Assembly: GCA_021030915.1 (NCBI GenBank)
Contig: JAGEMR010000141.1
Coordinates: 1-64,000 of the forward strand
Direction: 5' to 3'
Length of the DNA stretch: 64,000 bases
From: Astrothelium macrocarpum
Taxonomy: Eukaryota; Ascomycota; Dothideomycetes; Trypetheliales; Trypetheliaceae
Shown in pieces: positions 48,201 through 58,769 of the stretch. How positions within the stretch are numbered: the stretch's first letter is position 1; every line of letters begins with the position of its first letter. Made by a program: the position numbers and the translations under genes. The notes beneath the pieces were generated by a model. It saw only the letters and a list, made by a program, of their open reading frames with translations, ran no database searches and was not told where the DNA came from.

Positions 48201-48430
48201 CAGGAACAGAGCTAAAGCCGCAAAGTGAAAAGGACCTCATACAAAACGTATGTGATGACATCCAAAGAGCGGCCTCACGTTTGAAGAGACTCGAAACAGA
48301 TGGAAAGTCGGATAAATTCGACATCATTCCCGTGAAAAACAATCCAATTATTTCTCTGGAAGACGCCAAGAAGAGTACCACGTATCTGGAGTCGATCGGG
48401 CATTCAATCAAGCGGCTGGTTTGGGCATGA
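45262..48430 (+). CDS. Sac-domain phosphoinositide phosphatase (Sac2/INPP5F-like)
   Basis: Five exons: 45262-45292, 45346-45516, 45573-46333, 46391-46599 and 46651-48430, giving 983 residues. The first exon is only 31 nt (MPGLVRKILI). The third intron has a TCTAATCTAATCTAATCTAG branch/acceptor region. Sac-family blocks occur in order: FWNHHLILPFIDAG, ISRRSIERAG...GVDDGG..NAVETEQI, the catalytic Cx5R motif RTNCMDCLDRTN (Cys about residue 601), and WADNGDAISRQYAGTAALKGD. A C-terminal region (about 750-983) fits the hSac2 extension. It should dephosphorylate a monophosphorylated phosphoinositide on membranes of the endosomal or Golgi system. The gene is intact and looks like conserved core function, outside the accessory cluster. 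Confidence 0.92.
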
Positions 48431-48747
48431 TACCATGCAACCCCCAATGTCGTGTTTGGCACTAACCTTCAAGAGATGATCTCTCTACACCAAATGAGAC
48501 ACGAAATTCTCAATTTCCATAATTTGATACTTTGAGTGGACCTGAATCTCGGCTTGTGTGTAGATCAGTGCAACTTCTGAACCATTTTCTCACTTACCCC
48601 ACCAAGCTACCCCGCTATCGTCATCTCCACACGATCTACCCCCCCTTTTCGACATTGTTTACGTCTGTATAAGAAGAAAGTGGGTATGCCTGATTCTGCC
48701 GCATCCGTGCATTTCGCCTTACCAATCCTTATCTGAGCGTATCCAAA
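48431..48747. other. Intergenic / promoter of the SDR gene
   Basis: CT-rich stretch (48590-48720) directly upstream of the SDR start, as common in strongly expressed fungal genes. No gene. Confidence 0.5.
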
Positions 48748-49563
48748 ATGGCGGATTCGACCATCACCCCCCTCCCCGTAGCGCCTAATGGGACCCACTC
48801 CTCCAATGTCCGTCTCGCTGGTAAAGTTGCCCTCATCACGGGTGGTGCTAGCGGCTTCGGCGCCGCGATGGCTCAAGTCTTCTCGGACCAGGGCGCCAAA
48901 GTCCTGATCGGAGACATCAACGACTCTGGTGCCCAGGACGTTGCCAAGCGCCTCGGCGACAGTGTCAAAGCCGAGAAGATGGACGTCACCAGTGGCGACG
49001 ACTGGAAGCGCATCGTAGACGGTATCGTAAACGACTGGTCTCGCCTCGACATCGTCGTCAACAACGCCGGTACCAGCTACACCAACAAGCCCACCTCCGA
49101 TGTTACTGAAGCCGAGTTCGAACGCGTCTTCACCGTCAACGTTAAGTCTGTCTACTGGTCTGCGGCCGTTGCTATCCCGGCCATGCGTCGCGCTGGGAAC
49201 GGTGGCTCCATCATCAACATCGCGTCAATCGGCAGCGTGCGTCCCCGACCAGGGCTAGTGTGGTACAACGCGTCTAAAGGCGCGGTCAGCAACGCAACGA
49301 AGGCACTCGCGGCCGAATACGGGCCTGAGCAGATCCGTGTGAATGCGCTGTGCCCGTTGTTGAGCGGGACGGCGCTGTTTTCTGCTTTCACGGGCGTGGA
49401 GAATACCCCGGAGAATGTGAAGAAGTTTTTGTGGAATGTGCCGATGGGAAGGCTGACCATGCCGAGCGACGTGGCGAATGCGGCGTTGTTTTTGGCGAGT
49501 GAGGAGGGCAAGTTTGTGAATGGGGTGAACTTGGAGGTTGATGGTGGGAGGCAGTGGGGATGA
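48748..49563 (+). CDS. Short-chain dehydrogenase/reductase (SDR)
   Basis: Single exon, 271 residues, classical SDR. NAD(P) binding motif TGGASGFG (31-38), NNAG (105-108), catalytic Tyr/Lys pair in YNASK (Y173, K177) with a serine upstream (S160/S163), and the C-terminal NLEVDGGRQWG. An aspartate after the second strand (GDIND) favours NAD over NADP. It would oxidise an alcohol or reduce a ketone; the substrate is unknown. Codon use is markedly C/G-ending compared with its neighbours, suggesting high expression. It is separated from the RiPP-like cluster by MFS and prefoldin genes. Confidence 0.92.
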   Translation: MADSTITPLPVAPNGTHSSNVRLAGKVALITGGASGFGAAMAQVFSDQGAKVLIGDINDSGAQDVAKRLGDSVKAEKMDVTSGDDWKRIVDGIVNDWSRLDIVVNNAGTSYTNKPTSDVTEAEFERVFTVNVKSVYWSAAVAIPAMRRAGNGGSIINIASIGSVRPRPGLVWYNASKGAVSNATKALAAEYGPEQIRVNALCPLLSGTALFSAFTGVENTPENVKKFLWNVPMGRLTMPSDVANAALFLASEEGKFVNGVNLEVDGGRQWG

Positions 49564-50036
49564 GGTGTGAGAAAAAAGGGACAGCGTTGTAAGATAAGGG
49601 AAAAGTTCAATTGACTTTCATGATGTATTCGATTATAAAGTTATTTACCAACCGGCTTTGTGCCTGATCCCTGGTGATGCCAAGGTCTATTCTCGTTGCG
49701 TATCTCCAATACACATCTAAGCGAGTCACTGTGACTGAAGACCGTGCGCAGATCGCATCCTACAACTTTACTTCACACAAGTTCTTGTAGATTTTCCGAT
49801 ATCACGGATTTTGCTGCATGCTCGCACTCGGAGCAAGGACGAAGACGTCCTCAAAAGGAGAACAGACTTTGCAAGCAATGCCATCGTGACTAACGGAGTT
49901 CGAATGAGCCACAGAAAGGTTAGAATTGTATGAGTCTTCTGCTTCAGGTAGGATTCAGTTAGGAATGACAAACGCCTCGGGGTATTCTATAGCTTTGTCA
50001 GATTAGGATTTAGGTATCGCTTCCTTTGCCAAGGCC
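49564..50036. other. Intergenic, nothing recognised
   Basis: Between the converging SDR and MFS genes; no domain-bearing frame. Confidence 0.6.
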
Positions 50037-51994
50037 CTAAACCTCTCCATCGGTAGCGTGAGGAGACGTTGGAGACTGTTCTTGACTTTCTTCTGCTTCT
50101 TTTGCTTCTCGTATTTTGGCGAGCTCTTGGCACCACTTACTACGTGCCCGTATTTGCTTGCCATATTTGATAAACACAAAAGGTATCAAACACATTGCTA
50201 AACAAAGAAAGCCGAGCAGAGAACACGCCCATGGTACGCCAAGGCGATTGTACAAAGGTGTTGCGGCAAATGGAAGCACTACCCCCAGCAGACTTCTACT
50301 ACAGGCAGCAGCCGCCAAAGCAGACCTGCATATTCTGTTAGTGTACTAAAGATGATAGTGGTGCTGTTGACCCACGCCGCAAAGACTGCATATGCATCAA
50401 CGATGTAACTGAAGCATATTAGTGAATGTGTCGTTGGTTTGGGCGCACAGAAGCTTACTTGAGTAGAGCCATGAATATTAATAGATAACCGATTCCACAA
50501 GGGACACCCGCCAAAATAGGAACAATCCAATGTACGGATGGACGAGCTGTCCACCCAAGCCACAGCAGACTCATTCCAAACAGAGGACCACCAAAACAAG
50601 CAAGTGGGAGACGGCGATACTCTTCGTTAAGTGACCACTGCTTGCGCTGCCGCTGCGCGTTCTGAAGAACGTAATCCCATGTTAGATAGACAGCACAGGC
50701 AATCGCCGATCCGATCGCAACTATAATTATGATGTCAGTCTTGAGTTTCTCATAAGCGCGAGGATGGTAACACGGACTAGGCAAAAAAGCAAGGCCCTCT
50801 TCGCCTGCGTTGAAACCATAGGTCCCTGTTTCTCTGTGAGCTATGACCTCGTACGTTCACCCTGGCCTCCTTACCTCGGTAAATAATGGGATAAGCAAAA
50901 AAGAACATGTAGAAAAGACCATAGATATATGCTTGGAACAGGCAGGAGAAAAGCACCAATGGCTCTAGAAAAAGCATTCGAAAGGGTCTAGTCAAGACAG
51001 TAACAAGCAGCTCGCCCCAATTTGTGGCCTCAAGCTCGATTGGCGCAAACACTTCTCGGCCGGACTGTTTGCGCATCTTTTGGGCGCGTTTCTTTAATAT
51101 GACTGGTCCATACGTCTCTGGGGTGATGAGTAACAAGAACCACGAGACTCCTGCGATGATCAGACCTGCCCAAAACGGCCATCTCCAAGACACCGGTGCC
51201 AGAAATCCAGATATGATGGGACCAGCGACTGGGCCAAGGCAAGTACTCGCCATGAAGATTGAAAGGGCACGTCCTCGCGTGGTGAGATCATTGTAGACAT
51301 CAGCGAATAGCCCTCCAACCACCGAAATCGGACATGAAGCACAGCAACCCGCAAAGAAGCGAAACACATTGAAGCCCGCCCAAGTCGGCGCAAGTGCCGA
51401 GGCCAACATCCATATTACATACCCAGAGAATGATGACATGAGGATTCGATACCGACCGAAAGCTTCGCTCATCGGTCCCCAAAAGAGTGGACCGACAACA
51501 TATCCGAGCAAGAAAAGGGACGTTGGGAGGACGAGTTGTTCTTGACTAGCAACAGTGAAATGCGCTGCAAGCTGAGACGTATCATTCGATGCTATTGAAC
51601 TTCCAATGGTACTGTTCAGCACAGCAATAATGCCTGTAGCGAGAATGGACGCTTTCTTTTTGATCGGCCAGTTATGAGGGTCGTCAACGTCATTGGGACC
51701 GAATTCAATCACAGTCTTGGAACCTTGCGAACGCTGCATAGGAGAATGAGTTTTATGTGTTGATCCAGTGACCAATCGTGCATGTCGTTTCGATTCTGTC
51801 TGGTAGAGTTCCGCATCCGTGTACTTGCTATTGTCGTGACTTAATGCTGGCCGATATCAGATAGGATTATTGCTAGTAAATACGCATATGAGCATACCAG
51901 AATACGTTCGAAGAAGAGTATCATGCGCCGGGTCAGCCGAAACCTCTACCTTCTCCTGATACTCTTGCGACTTCTCCAACTGTTCGCCTCCCAT
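50037..51994 (-). CDS. MFS transporter (DHA1, polyamine/drug:H+ antiporter type)
   Basis: Five exons: 51994-51898, 51846-50875, 50825-50459, 50408-50376 and 50325-50037 (introns 49-51 nt; exon 4 is only 33 nt), giving 585 residues. The start at 51994 (MGGEQLEKSQEYQ) adds a 5' exon that the long central reading frame lacks. Family marks: DDPHNWP before TM1, FWGPMSEAFGR (motif A), VSWRWPFW at the end of the first half, and YIVDAYAVFAASALAA across the last introns. This group (Tpo/Flr-like) exports polyamines, fungicides and metabolites at the plasma membrane. It could export the product of the nearby cluster, but a prefoldin gene lies between. Confidence 0.9.
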
Positions 51995-52361
51995 GCTGGA
52001 CTTCGATTTCCTCTTTTTCTAATCGATTGGTCCTGCCCAAAAAACGAGAGTAAATGACAAGCGTGCTTTCCGCCGAATCCATTCCCATAAGACGCAACAC
52101 AAAGTTTCGAATGTATCAATTATTTTCAATGAGCTAATGTGGGCCAAGAGTGACGACTCAGAACACCGATCGGCTCAAACGGCAACATGGATGCTAGTAA
52201 GTTCGAGGGGTCAAGCAAGGCTCCTTTGGCACCAGTATTAAATATTTCGTTCCGAGAACCAATCAACGATGAAGTTCGGTAAAAAAAGACCGACCCTAAT
52301 AAATGACCTAAACACTTTTTTTTGGCGCGATCATAGATGAATGTCGCAGAAAGAGACAAAA
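51995..52361. other. Intergenic
   Basis: Holds the MFS promoter and the prefoldin 3' end; no gene recognised. Confidence 0.55.
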
Positions 52362-52936
52362 TTAAGTTTCCAAATTGATACTCTTGCCAAAGCGAGCGTA
52401 CAAACTCACTTTGAGCTCATCCATCTCATCTCGAAGAACGCTTAATTTGTCTTCCAATTCAGAGACGTCAGTCCCTAATTTCTCAGACGACGCTGTGAGA
52501 AGATCTTGTGCTTCTGCAGGCGGGAGAGAAATGAAAGAGTCACCTATTTTGTACCTGTATCGCTTGAATCAGCTTTCAGAATATTGTATAAATGGAATTT
52601 TGCTACGTACGGTATTTTTACATCCTCATCAGCAAGCTCAAGTTCTGTGAAGACTTCTTCCAGATCTTCTTTCTCTTTCTAGAAAAGTTATACCATCAGC
52701 ATAAATCCAGAAATACTTCGTATATCGTCTGACCTCCTTCATTTTTAATTCTCCGACGAGATTTAACTCTCTCTGGTGAAGTCGGCTGAATTTGTTGATC
52801 TTGTCCTGGTCCTCACGGCTCACTTCGACCTCTTCACCACCGGTTGTAGCCTCATCTTCCTTTGAGAGCTTTTTGCAATTAGCATGAAGCGTGTTTAGTA
52901 TAACCACGAAGACTGTACCATGCGGCGCTGCATCAT
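52362..52936 (-). CDS. Prefoldin subunit 4
   Basis: Four exons: 52936-52919 (18 nt), 52868-52734, 52678-52611 and 52554-52362, giving 137 residues, the normal length for this subunit. The sequence starts MMQRRML-SKEDE after splicing. It has SREDQDKINKFSRLHQRE (helix 1), the central YKIGDSFISLP hairpin region and a C-terminal coiled coil ending LYARFGKSINLE. Prefoldin is a cytosolic hexamer that delivers actin and tubulin to the CCT chaperonin; subunit 4 is a beta-type subunit. The donor of the second intron (GTCAGA) is non-standard. It is a housekeeping gene and probably marks the edge of the metabolite cluster. Confidence 0.93.
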
Positions 52937-53358
52937 GGCGCTTTAGGTCAATTTGATAGACTTGAGAAAGGCCGATTCCAACCGCAACCTTTTGGCACTC
53001 GCGATAGGTTCAAGCGACGCTAGATCCAAAAAGGGATTTCAGTCAACCGGCTTAACCTCGGCTCAGCCACTCCTAAGCTAACGACTTGTCTACCTCCTCA
53101 CCCATGCATCCTCTGCATCTACCCTAATTTGGTCTCTTCTCTTCTCTAGGTCATTGTGCTTGTTGGCCAATTGCGCCTTACTCTGACGCTTCATATTCCA
53201 CAGGGTGGCACGTGGTCAACGATGTTGAGAGCGACAAGAAACGATACGGAGAAATACAACCAAAACAGGCACAGAGGGATCTGGCCTAGCAGGTCCGCAA
53301 CGTTTGTAGACCTGAACAAAGAGATAGCAACGGGAGGCTCGACTTCAGACTCGAGGCA
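52937..53358. other. Intergenic, nothing recognised
   Basis: Upstream of prefoldin and downstream of the P450; no domain-bearing frame. Confidence 0.55.
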
Positions 53359-55002
53359 CTAGAAGTTACTCTTTGAAGAGGTTATGCGACGGACAGAAGT
53401 CTGGCACGTCGAATTTCGCTCCCAATCCGATATATGGCTTTCTTCGCTACACTCCGGAAAAAGAGCAACCTTCGCCCCGTTCCCGCTATCGGTGGTGATC
53501 TTATACACCTCCACAAACTCCATAACAGGATCTCTGTTCTCAATCCTCTCAAAAGCCTTCACGATCTTCACAATCGTATAGCTGATCTCCGTTAGTGCAA
53601 GGTTCTGCCCAGGACATACCCGCGGACCACCACCAAATGGCAGAAAGTTCCAAGGTGGAGGTCTCAAATTCTCCCACCGCTCTGGCCTAAAAACGTCTGC
53701 ATCTTCACCGAATACTTCTTTGCGTCTGTGGAGAGCATAGAAGCTCGTGGTTGCGACATCACCTTGTTTCACGTACACAGGTGAGGTGCCAAGGGGACCA
53801 CCACCGGTTGGCAAGATGGTGTCTTTGAGCGCCATGCGTTGGTTGGTGCCGATTGAGGGATTGAGGCGAAAGCTCTCGTTAATAACATATTGCAGGTATT
53901 TGACGCTTTTGAGACGCTCAAATGTCCAAATCTTTTCTTGAGCTTCCGCTTTGAGTACTTCTTGACGAAGCTTGTGATAGACTCTTGGGTTTCGTGCCAG
54001 GTTGAAGAAGGCGTTCGTTAGCGCAACACCAGCGGCCTCGTGTGCGGGGAGGAAGACGTTCAAGAGCTGATTTCGAACGTCTTTCATATCCATGGTTTGG
54101 CTAACAAGGTCGTGAGCCAAAATATATTTCTGCCGAAATTTATCATGGCCTCGTGCTTCTCGTAGAGCCCACTGTGCTCGATCGATACACTCATCTACAA
54201 AAGCATGCGCTACCTGACAGGATTGCTGAAATCTCTTGTCTACAGTCAAGAAATCCCATTTTGGGAGATGGAGTCTTTTACCCAGGATATACTGCCCATG
54301 GTTGTACGCGTTTAGAAACTCATTCGACTCATTCGAGCATCCATCCTTCTTGAGTGCACCCAGAGGCTCCCCGAACAGAAACTCAGTCGAAGCATCCAAG
54401 GCCAACCGCCCGAAAAGCGGCTGGAGGTCTATCGTCGCTCCATCTTTGGGTATCAAGTCCACCACCCTATTCACATGCCTCTCAAAGTCCTCAAGATGCC
54501 GATCCGCGATGTTCGCCCTCGCAAATGTCGGCTTAATCAACGTTCTCGAATGCTCCCAGTCCTTCCCATCCACACACATGATGCCCTTTCCGACGAATGG
54601 TTCAAAAGCAAACCGTCGCATGGGTTCGACTCCCCAGCTAGACGCGTCACTGGAAAAGATAGCTTGGAGATTCTTGGGCTCAATGGTGTAGAATTTGGTG
54701 GAACTTGAGGATAGGGCACGAAATGTGTGACCGTGCAAAGAGAAAAGCTGAACAATAGACCGGTTGCGGTGGTTGCGTTTGAGTGCGCGATGGAGACGGA
54801 GCGTTAGGTTGATGCCAAAGATGTCGCGTTGGGTGATGCTGGAAGGTTGTTGGCAGCCATGACGTTTTGAGGCTTGGCGGTGGTGAAGCGAGATTCTTAT
54901 ACAAGAGAGTGTGTACCAGATTGCGATTACAGTAAGAATCCATAACGCAATGTCAAAGGTGGACATAGCAGCTGTTGGATACGTTCCGAAGTTGGAAGCC
55001 AT
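53359..55002 (-). CDS. Cytochrome P450 (CYP52/CYP539-like)
   Basis: Single exon, 547 residues. N-terminal TM anchor (FDIALWILTVIAIWYTL) to the ER; K-helix ESFR; heme-binding loop FLPFGGGPRVCPGQ with Cys463 as axial ligand; PERW upstream. The I-helix reads LPAHEAAGVALTNAF, so the usual A/G-G-x-D/E-T/S oxygen-activation motif is altered: HEAAG is followed by VALT with no acidic residue before Thr. Related groups that I recall with AHDAT-type sequences share part of this change. It would hydroxylate or otherwise oxidise a lipophilic or peptide substrate. It is on the same strand as the aminotransferase and the precursor, so it may act in the RiPP-like pathway. Confidence 0.9.
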   Translation of the reverse strand: MASNFGTYPTAAMSTFDIALWILTVIAIWYTLSCIRISLHHRQASKRHGCQQPSSITQRDIFGINLTLRLHRALKRNHRNRSIVQLFSLHGHTFRALSSSSTKFYTIEPKNLQAIFSSDASSWGVEPMRRFAFEPFVGKGIMCVDGKDWEHSRTLIKPTFARANIADRHLEDFERHVNRVVDLIPKDGATIDLQPLFGRLALDASTEFLFGEPLGALKKDGCSNESNEFLNAYNHGQYILGKRLHLPKWDFLTVDKRFQQSCQVAHAFVDECIDRAQWALREARGHDKFRQKYILAHDLVSQTMDMKDVRNQLLNVFLPAHEAAGVALTNAFFNLARNPRVYHKLRQEVLKAEAQEKIWTFERLKSVKYLQYVINESFRLNPSIGTNQRMALKDTILPTGGGPLGTSPVYVKQGDVATTSFYALHRRKEVFGEDADVFRPERWENLRPPPWNFLPFGGGPRVCPGQNLALTEISYTIVKIVKAFERIENRDPVMEFVEVYKITTDSGNGAKVALFPECSEESHISDWERNSTCQTSVRRITSSKSNF

Positions 55003-55402
55003 TGTGTGAGCCGTGACTCTGGCTTAGGTGCGATGGTGGGAGCAATGTGCGATAAAGATCAGAAAGAAACCCTGCACAAGAAAATCAAGATGGTGTCACC
55101 AGTTGTGTTGAGTTGGGCTGGAAGAGCTATTACGGTCGATCATACGAAGAGCGATCTACGCTCTACGCTCTTATGCAACCCCCCGATCGTAGAAGGCGCT
55201 CTGCATCAGCCGCACTTAATTCCGGTGAGACTATGCAAGCCCGGCGCCCTAGAAGGTACCATTTGAAGAACCAATTGATTGCTGAGCTGTTATTGCCAGT
55301 TTTATGGCTTTACTAATTCTTACAGTAACTTAGACCAAACTACGGGGTACAGGACAGTCTATGTCACGCCAACATTATATACTGGAATAATTACAGCTAC
55401 TT
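55003..55402. other. Intergenic
   Basis: P450 promoter region and aminotransferase 3' side; nothing else recognised. Confidence 0.55.
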
Positions 55403-57289
55403 TTACAGATACTTTTTGAGGCCCCTCAACCTTTCTTTCGCAAGATCGATCTCAGCTGGCGACTTACAAGCAACAAATCTCAGATACTCATCCCCAACAT
55501 AAGTGTCCGGTCTGCTGAAAGATGCTACGAGCAGCGTCAGTCTTTACATTCAAGCAGCAACATTTCACGCAGTCAAGAAAAATTATCGAGACTTACCACT
55601 GACAGGAATAGTTACCACACCAACTTCTTGCAACACGAACCAACACAGCTTCCAGTCCCGGGACTTCCCCTGTACCTTTTCAGGGAAGATGTAATCGTCC
55701 GGGATACGAAGCTTGCTGGCATTGAGCATAACGTAATGAGCTCCCGCAGGCTCGACATACTAAAACAATGGTCAGCCGTTTCTGTCTCCACCATATAATT
55801 CGCAGGGAAAGAAAGATCAAAATTTAAACGAGGGACATGGCATACCGGCAACTTCGATTCCCTAAAAACCTCACACAAACTATCCAACTTCGCCTTCATG
55901 CCCCACCTTCTCTCCTCCCAAAACCCATTTTCCTCTGCCATCTTGAAACCTTTCGCCGCCGCAAGCTGCGCCGGGCCCGCTGTGGTGAATGCCAATACCA
56001 CATGTGCTGCCTGCATATGTCGGATCAAGTCTGCGTGTCCGATAGCGTACCCTACCCGCCAGCCCGTGGCTTCAAAGGACTTGCCGATCGAACCAATGGT
56101 GATCGTGTTGCGGAAGAAGGCCGGGGAAAGGGTGGCGATGCGGGGGAAGGAGGCAGGTTCCGGGGTGAAGTAGAGACGCTCGTAGACTTCGTCGCTGAGG
56201 ATGAGGATGTTGCGGCGGACGCAGAGGGAGCCGATGGTGTGGAGTTCTTGAGGAGAGAATATTTTGCCCAAGGGATTGTGTGGGGTGTTCAGAATCTGGA
56301 GGCCCGCGGTTAGCACGTCATGTTCTTTCGAAATGATTTCCGCACAGATGTCTCTTCTGACTTACCAGCATCTTTGTCTTGGGAGAGATCGCCCGTTCAA
56401 GCTCCTCAATGTCGACTGTCCAATCGTTGGCTTGGTGGGCCTCGGTGCTTGCATTTGGTGGGGGATGCAACGGAACGTATTTGACTTCGCCGCCCACAAA
56501 CTTGATGTGCAGCTCGTAGCTGTGACAATATCAGCATTCATAACCGAACTGACTAAAGAAGTTACTAACAGATCAAATGCCGGTTCGAACACAAGCACCT
56601 CGTCGCCGGGCTCTAGGAAAGCAGTCATCGCACTCAGGATGGCTTCGGTACCTCCAGAGTGAACTGAGATCTCCTTGTTTGGATCCAGTTGTCTTCTATA
56701 TAATGGAGAGTACGTCGATGAAAGGGCTTGCGTGAACTCGGGAAGACCCTGCTTTAGAATGAGCTCTGGCCTCATTATAGTGACGAAGGGAGAATACATT
56801 AACAGGTGCGTACTGATGCGCTTGGATGCTGTTCAAAGCCTCCTTGTGAGCATCCACCAAAAACTCAGGTGGTATCTCCTGCCTGTTCCATATCAGTCCC
56901 GTGACGCCAATCTATGACCTGGATACACACCCAAGGCCTTCCCCAAGACTCGCAACGGGTTGAACTGGACATTTTGCTGCGCATTGAGCAACCCACGCGC
57001 TTGAAAACTTGTAAGTCGTGCATTTTATTTCAATCGATTATTGATGGTCGTACTAGACACTGTCGTTCACTGGGGCAAGCTTCGCAGTTCCATTCCTGGT
57101 AGCGAAGGCCGAACCATCAACATTACTCTCTGAGGCAGGTGTACGTGATACTTTGCGTGTACTACGAACAGCAGGAATAAGACGCTTTCGCAAAGCCGGT
57201 GCGCCCAGACCACATGATAGAAGAAGGACAAAGACTGAATAGATGCCAGCTCGAATCAGAGACGAATGCTCGAAAAGTATAACGTCCAT
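55403..57289 (-). CDS. PLP-dependent class I/II aminotransferase (kynurenine aminotransferase-like) with N-terminal membrane anchor
   Basis: Eight exons give 487 residues: 57289-57054, 57007-56929, 56878-56798, 56748-56570, 56519-56366, 56295-55846, 55759-55597 and 55524-55403. Family blocks after splicing: PVNGLPEFTQAL, SGGTEAILSAMTAFLEPGDEV, NTPHNPLGKIFS (about 246), SDEVYE (D278), GSIGKSFEATGWRVGY (PLP lysine about K315), and RPDTYVGDEYLRFVAC at the end. The first exon encodes a hydrophobic segment (GIYSVFVLLLSCGLGAPAL) not expected in cytosolic enzymes of this family. Its joint to exon 2 (donor GTACGA, acceptor ACAAG) is the least certain. If real, it places the enzyme in the secretory pathway with the precursor. 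It would transaminate or C-S/C-C cleave an amino-acid-like substrate. Confidence 0.8.
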
Positions 57290-58239
57290 TATTTATTCCG
57301 AAGCCTTGAGATCGACGACAAGAGAAAGCATTGAGGGCCAAACACCGGATAATGGAGCATTTTTGTGCTGGGTGACTGCCATAGCCGTGCAAACCACTGA
57401 AGTCATCCATTGGTTCCGTTCACCAACAATTGGTGTCAAAAGAATGTCCTCGTAGGTCAACTGTTAATGGGCTGTGAAACCTTCAGCTCATGGCTAGTCT
57501 GCGCTGGCAGAGGCGAAGCGCTCATGTAGTACGAAGATCTGATGTTTCAAAAAAAACCGATTTAGACTCCAAAGATCGGCGTCAAGCAAGTCTCAGCTCG
57601 CTTATGGATATTGCTGATCTTAGACTAGAGGCAGGAAGAGGAGCCTGACTCTTAGGGCTTGAAGTATATGACGATTGACTAAAATGGCTATTTTAGTAAG
57701 TGGTTGGGGCTTAACGTATACTGCCTCATTAGGCAAAGTTCATAATGACGACTTAGAATTAGTTTGCAGTCCAAGAGAGCTGACGGGGTTCTTGGCTTGC
57801 CCCGTTTACTGACCTTTTTTTTCACGCCAAATTGCGAAGGAGACTTCCGTACAAAGCCTTCAGTAACGAAAAACAAGGCTATTTAAAAAAATAGATAGGA
57901 TGATTGAGGTAAGTGCCAAGCAATTTATCTTTGTTTCATGTTTTTGGGGCTCTGATGGGGCATTTTATGGGGAACTAGTATGCTCGAGGGTTTCTCATTT
58001 TTATATAATATTAACTCTTTCACAGATGACTATTGAAGGACAGCAACCCGTCTTGGATACTGATTGGGATTTTTAACCCCTTTTGTGTTACAATTGGCAA
58101 AGGACAGGACTAACCAGAGACTCTATCAACAAACTCAGTTCTAATATTTTCAATCTAAAGTCTTAGTCTACACTCCACGGATCATACTTTCTTGCATTCT
58201 TAGTCTCTCTCAAACTCTTTGAAGATTCCAAGCATCCTT
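57290..58239. other. Intergenic, nothing recognised
   Basis: About 950 bp between the aminotransferase start and the precursor stop; no domain-bearing frame. It should contain the aminotransferase promoter and the precursor terminator. Confidence 0.55.
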
Positions 58240-58635
58240 TCAGTATGAATCCGGATACGCAATAACATCCTCAGAAGGAGAACGCTTGTATGAATCAGGG
58301 TAAGCAATGGCGTCCTCTGCGGCATTTCGCTTGTATGAGTCTGGGTACGCTATCGCATCCTCGGATGCTTCCCTTTTGTAAGAGTCGGGATAGGCAATGG
58401 CATCTTCGGCAGCGTTTCGTTTATAACTGTCCGGGTACGCAATGGCGTCCTCAGCAACGTTTCGCTTGTAGCTATCCGGATACGCAATAGCATTTTCAGC
58501 TGCGGTTCGCTTGTAACTGTCTGGATATGCGATCGCATCTTCTGATGCCTCACATTTGTATGAGTCCGGATAAGCGATGGCGTCTCCACTTGGATTTCGC
58601 TTGTACGAGTCTGGGTATGCAGCAAGGTCTCCCAC
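58240..58635 (-). repeat. 45-bp coding tandem repeat, nine units
   Basis: The DNA repeat underlying the precursor cores. Synonymous positions vary between units while the core amino acids do not, indicating selection on the peptide rather than recent duplication alone. Confidence 0.9.
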
Positions 58636-58769
58636 CGCAGCTCGTCGACCAATTGGGCCTGTTCTATGTGTCAGTTTTCCTGTGTATTATATAGGTGCTG
58701 GTAATTACTTGTTGGTGCTGCGTACGCCGCTGCAAATAGAACTGAAAGGACGACGATAGAAATGTGCAT
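58240..58769 (-). CDS. Repeat-containing RiPP precursor (dikaritin/Kex2-processed type)
   Basis: Two exons, 58769-58709 and 58658-58240 (50-nt intron, branch AACTGAC), give 159 residues. Residues 1-18 are a signal peptide (MHISIVVLSVLFAAAYAA). A dibasic RR at 25-26 precedes nine tandem repeats, eight of 15 residues and a last of 13: a variable five-residue spacer (such as NAAED, EASED, SPSED), then AIAYPDSY and KR. The core is invariant in YPDSY; only the first (LAAYPDSY) and last (VIAYPDSY) repeats differ just before it. KR is a Kex2 site; repeat 2 has KC instead and repeat 9 ends at the stop codon. This is the layout of ustiloxin, phomopsin, asperipin and epichloecyclin precursors, whose cores are released by Kex2 and cross-linked at Tyr/Phe by UstYa oxidases. 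Two UstYa genes lie within 3 kb. The core itself matches none that I recall. Confidence 0.93.

Noticed and set aside
54236..54691. 151-codon plus-strand frame inside the P450 gene
   Set aside because: Antisense shadow of a complete, motif-bearing P450 reading frame.
58350..58652. Second repetitive minus-strand frame over the precursor
   Set aside because: Shifted-frame shadow of the 45-bp repeat; the YPDSYKR frame has the signal peptide and proper splice joint.
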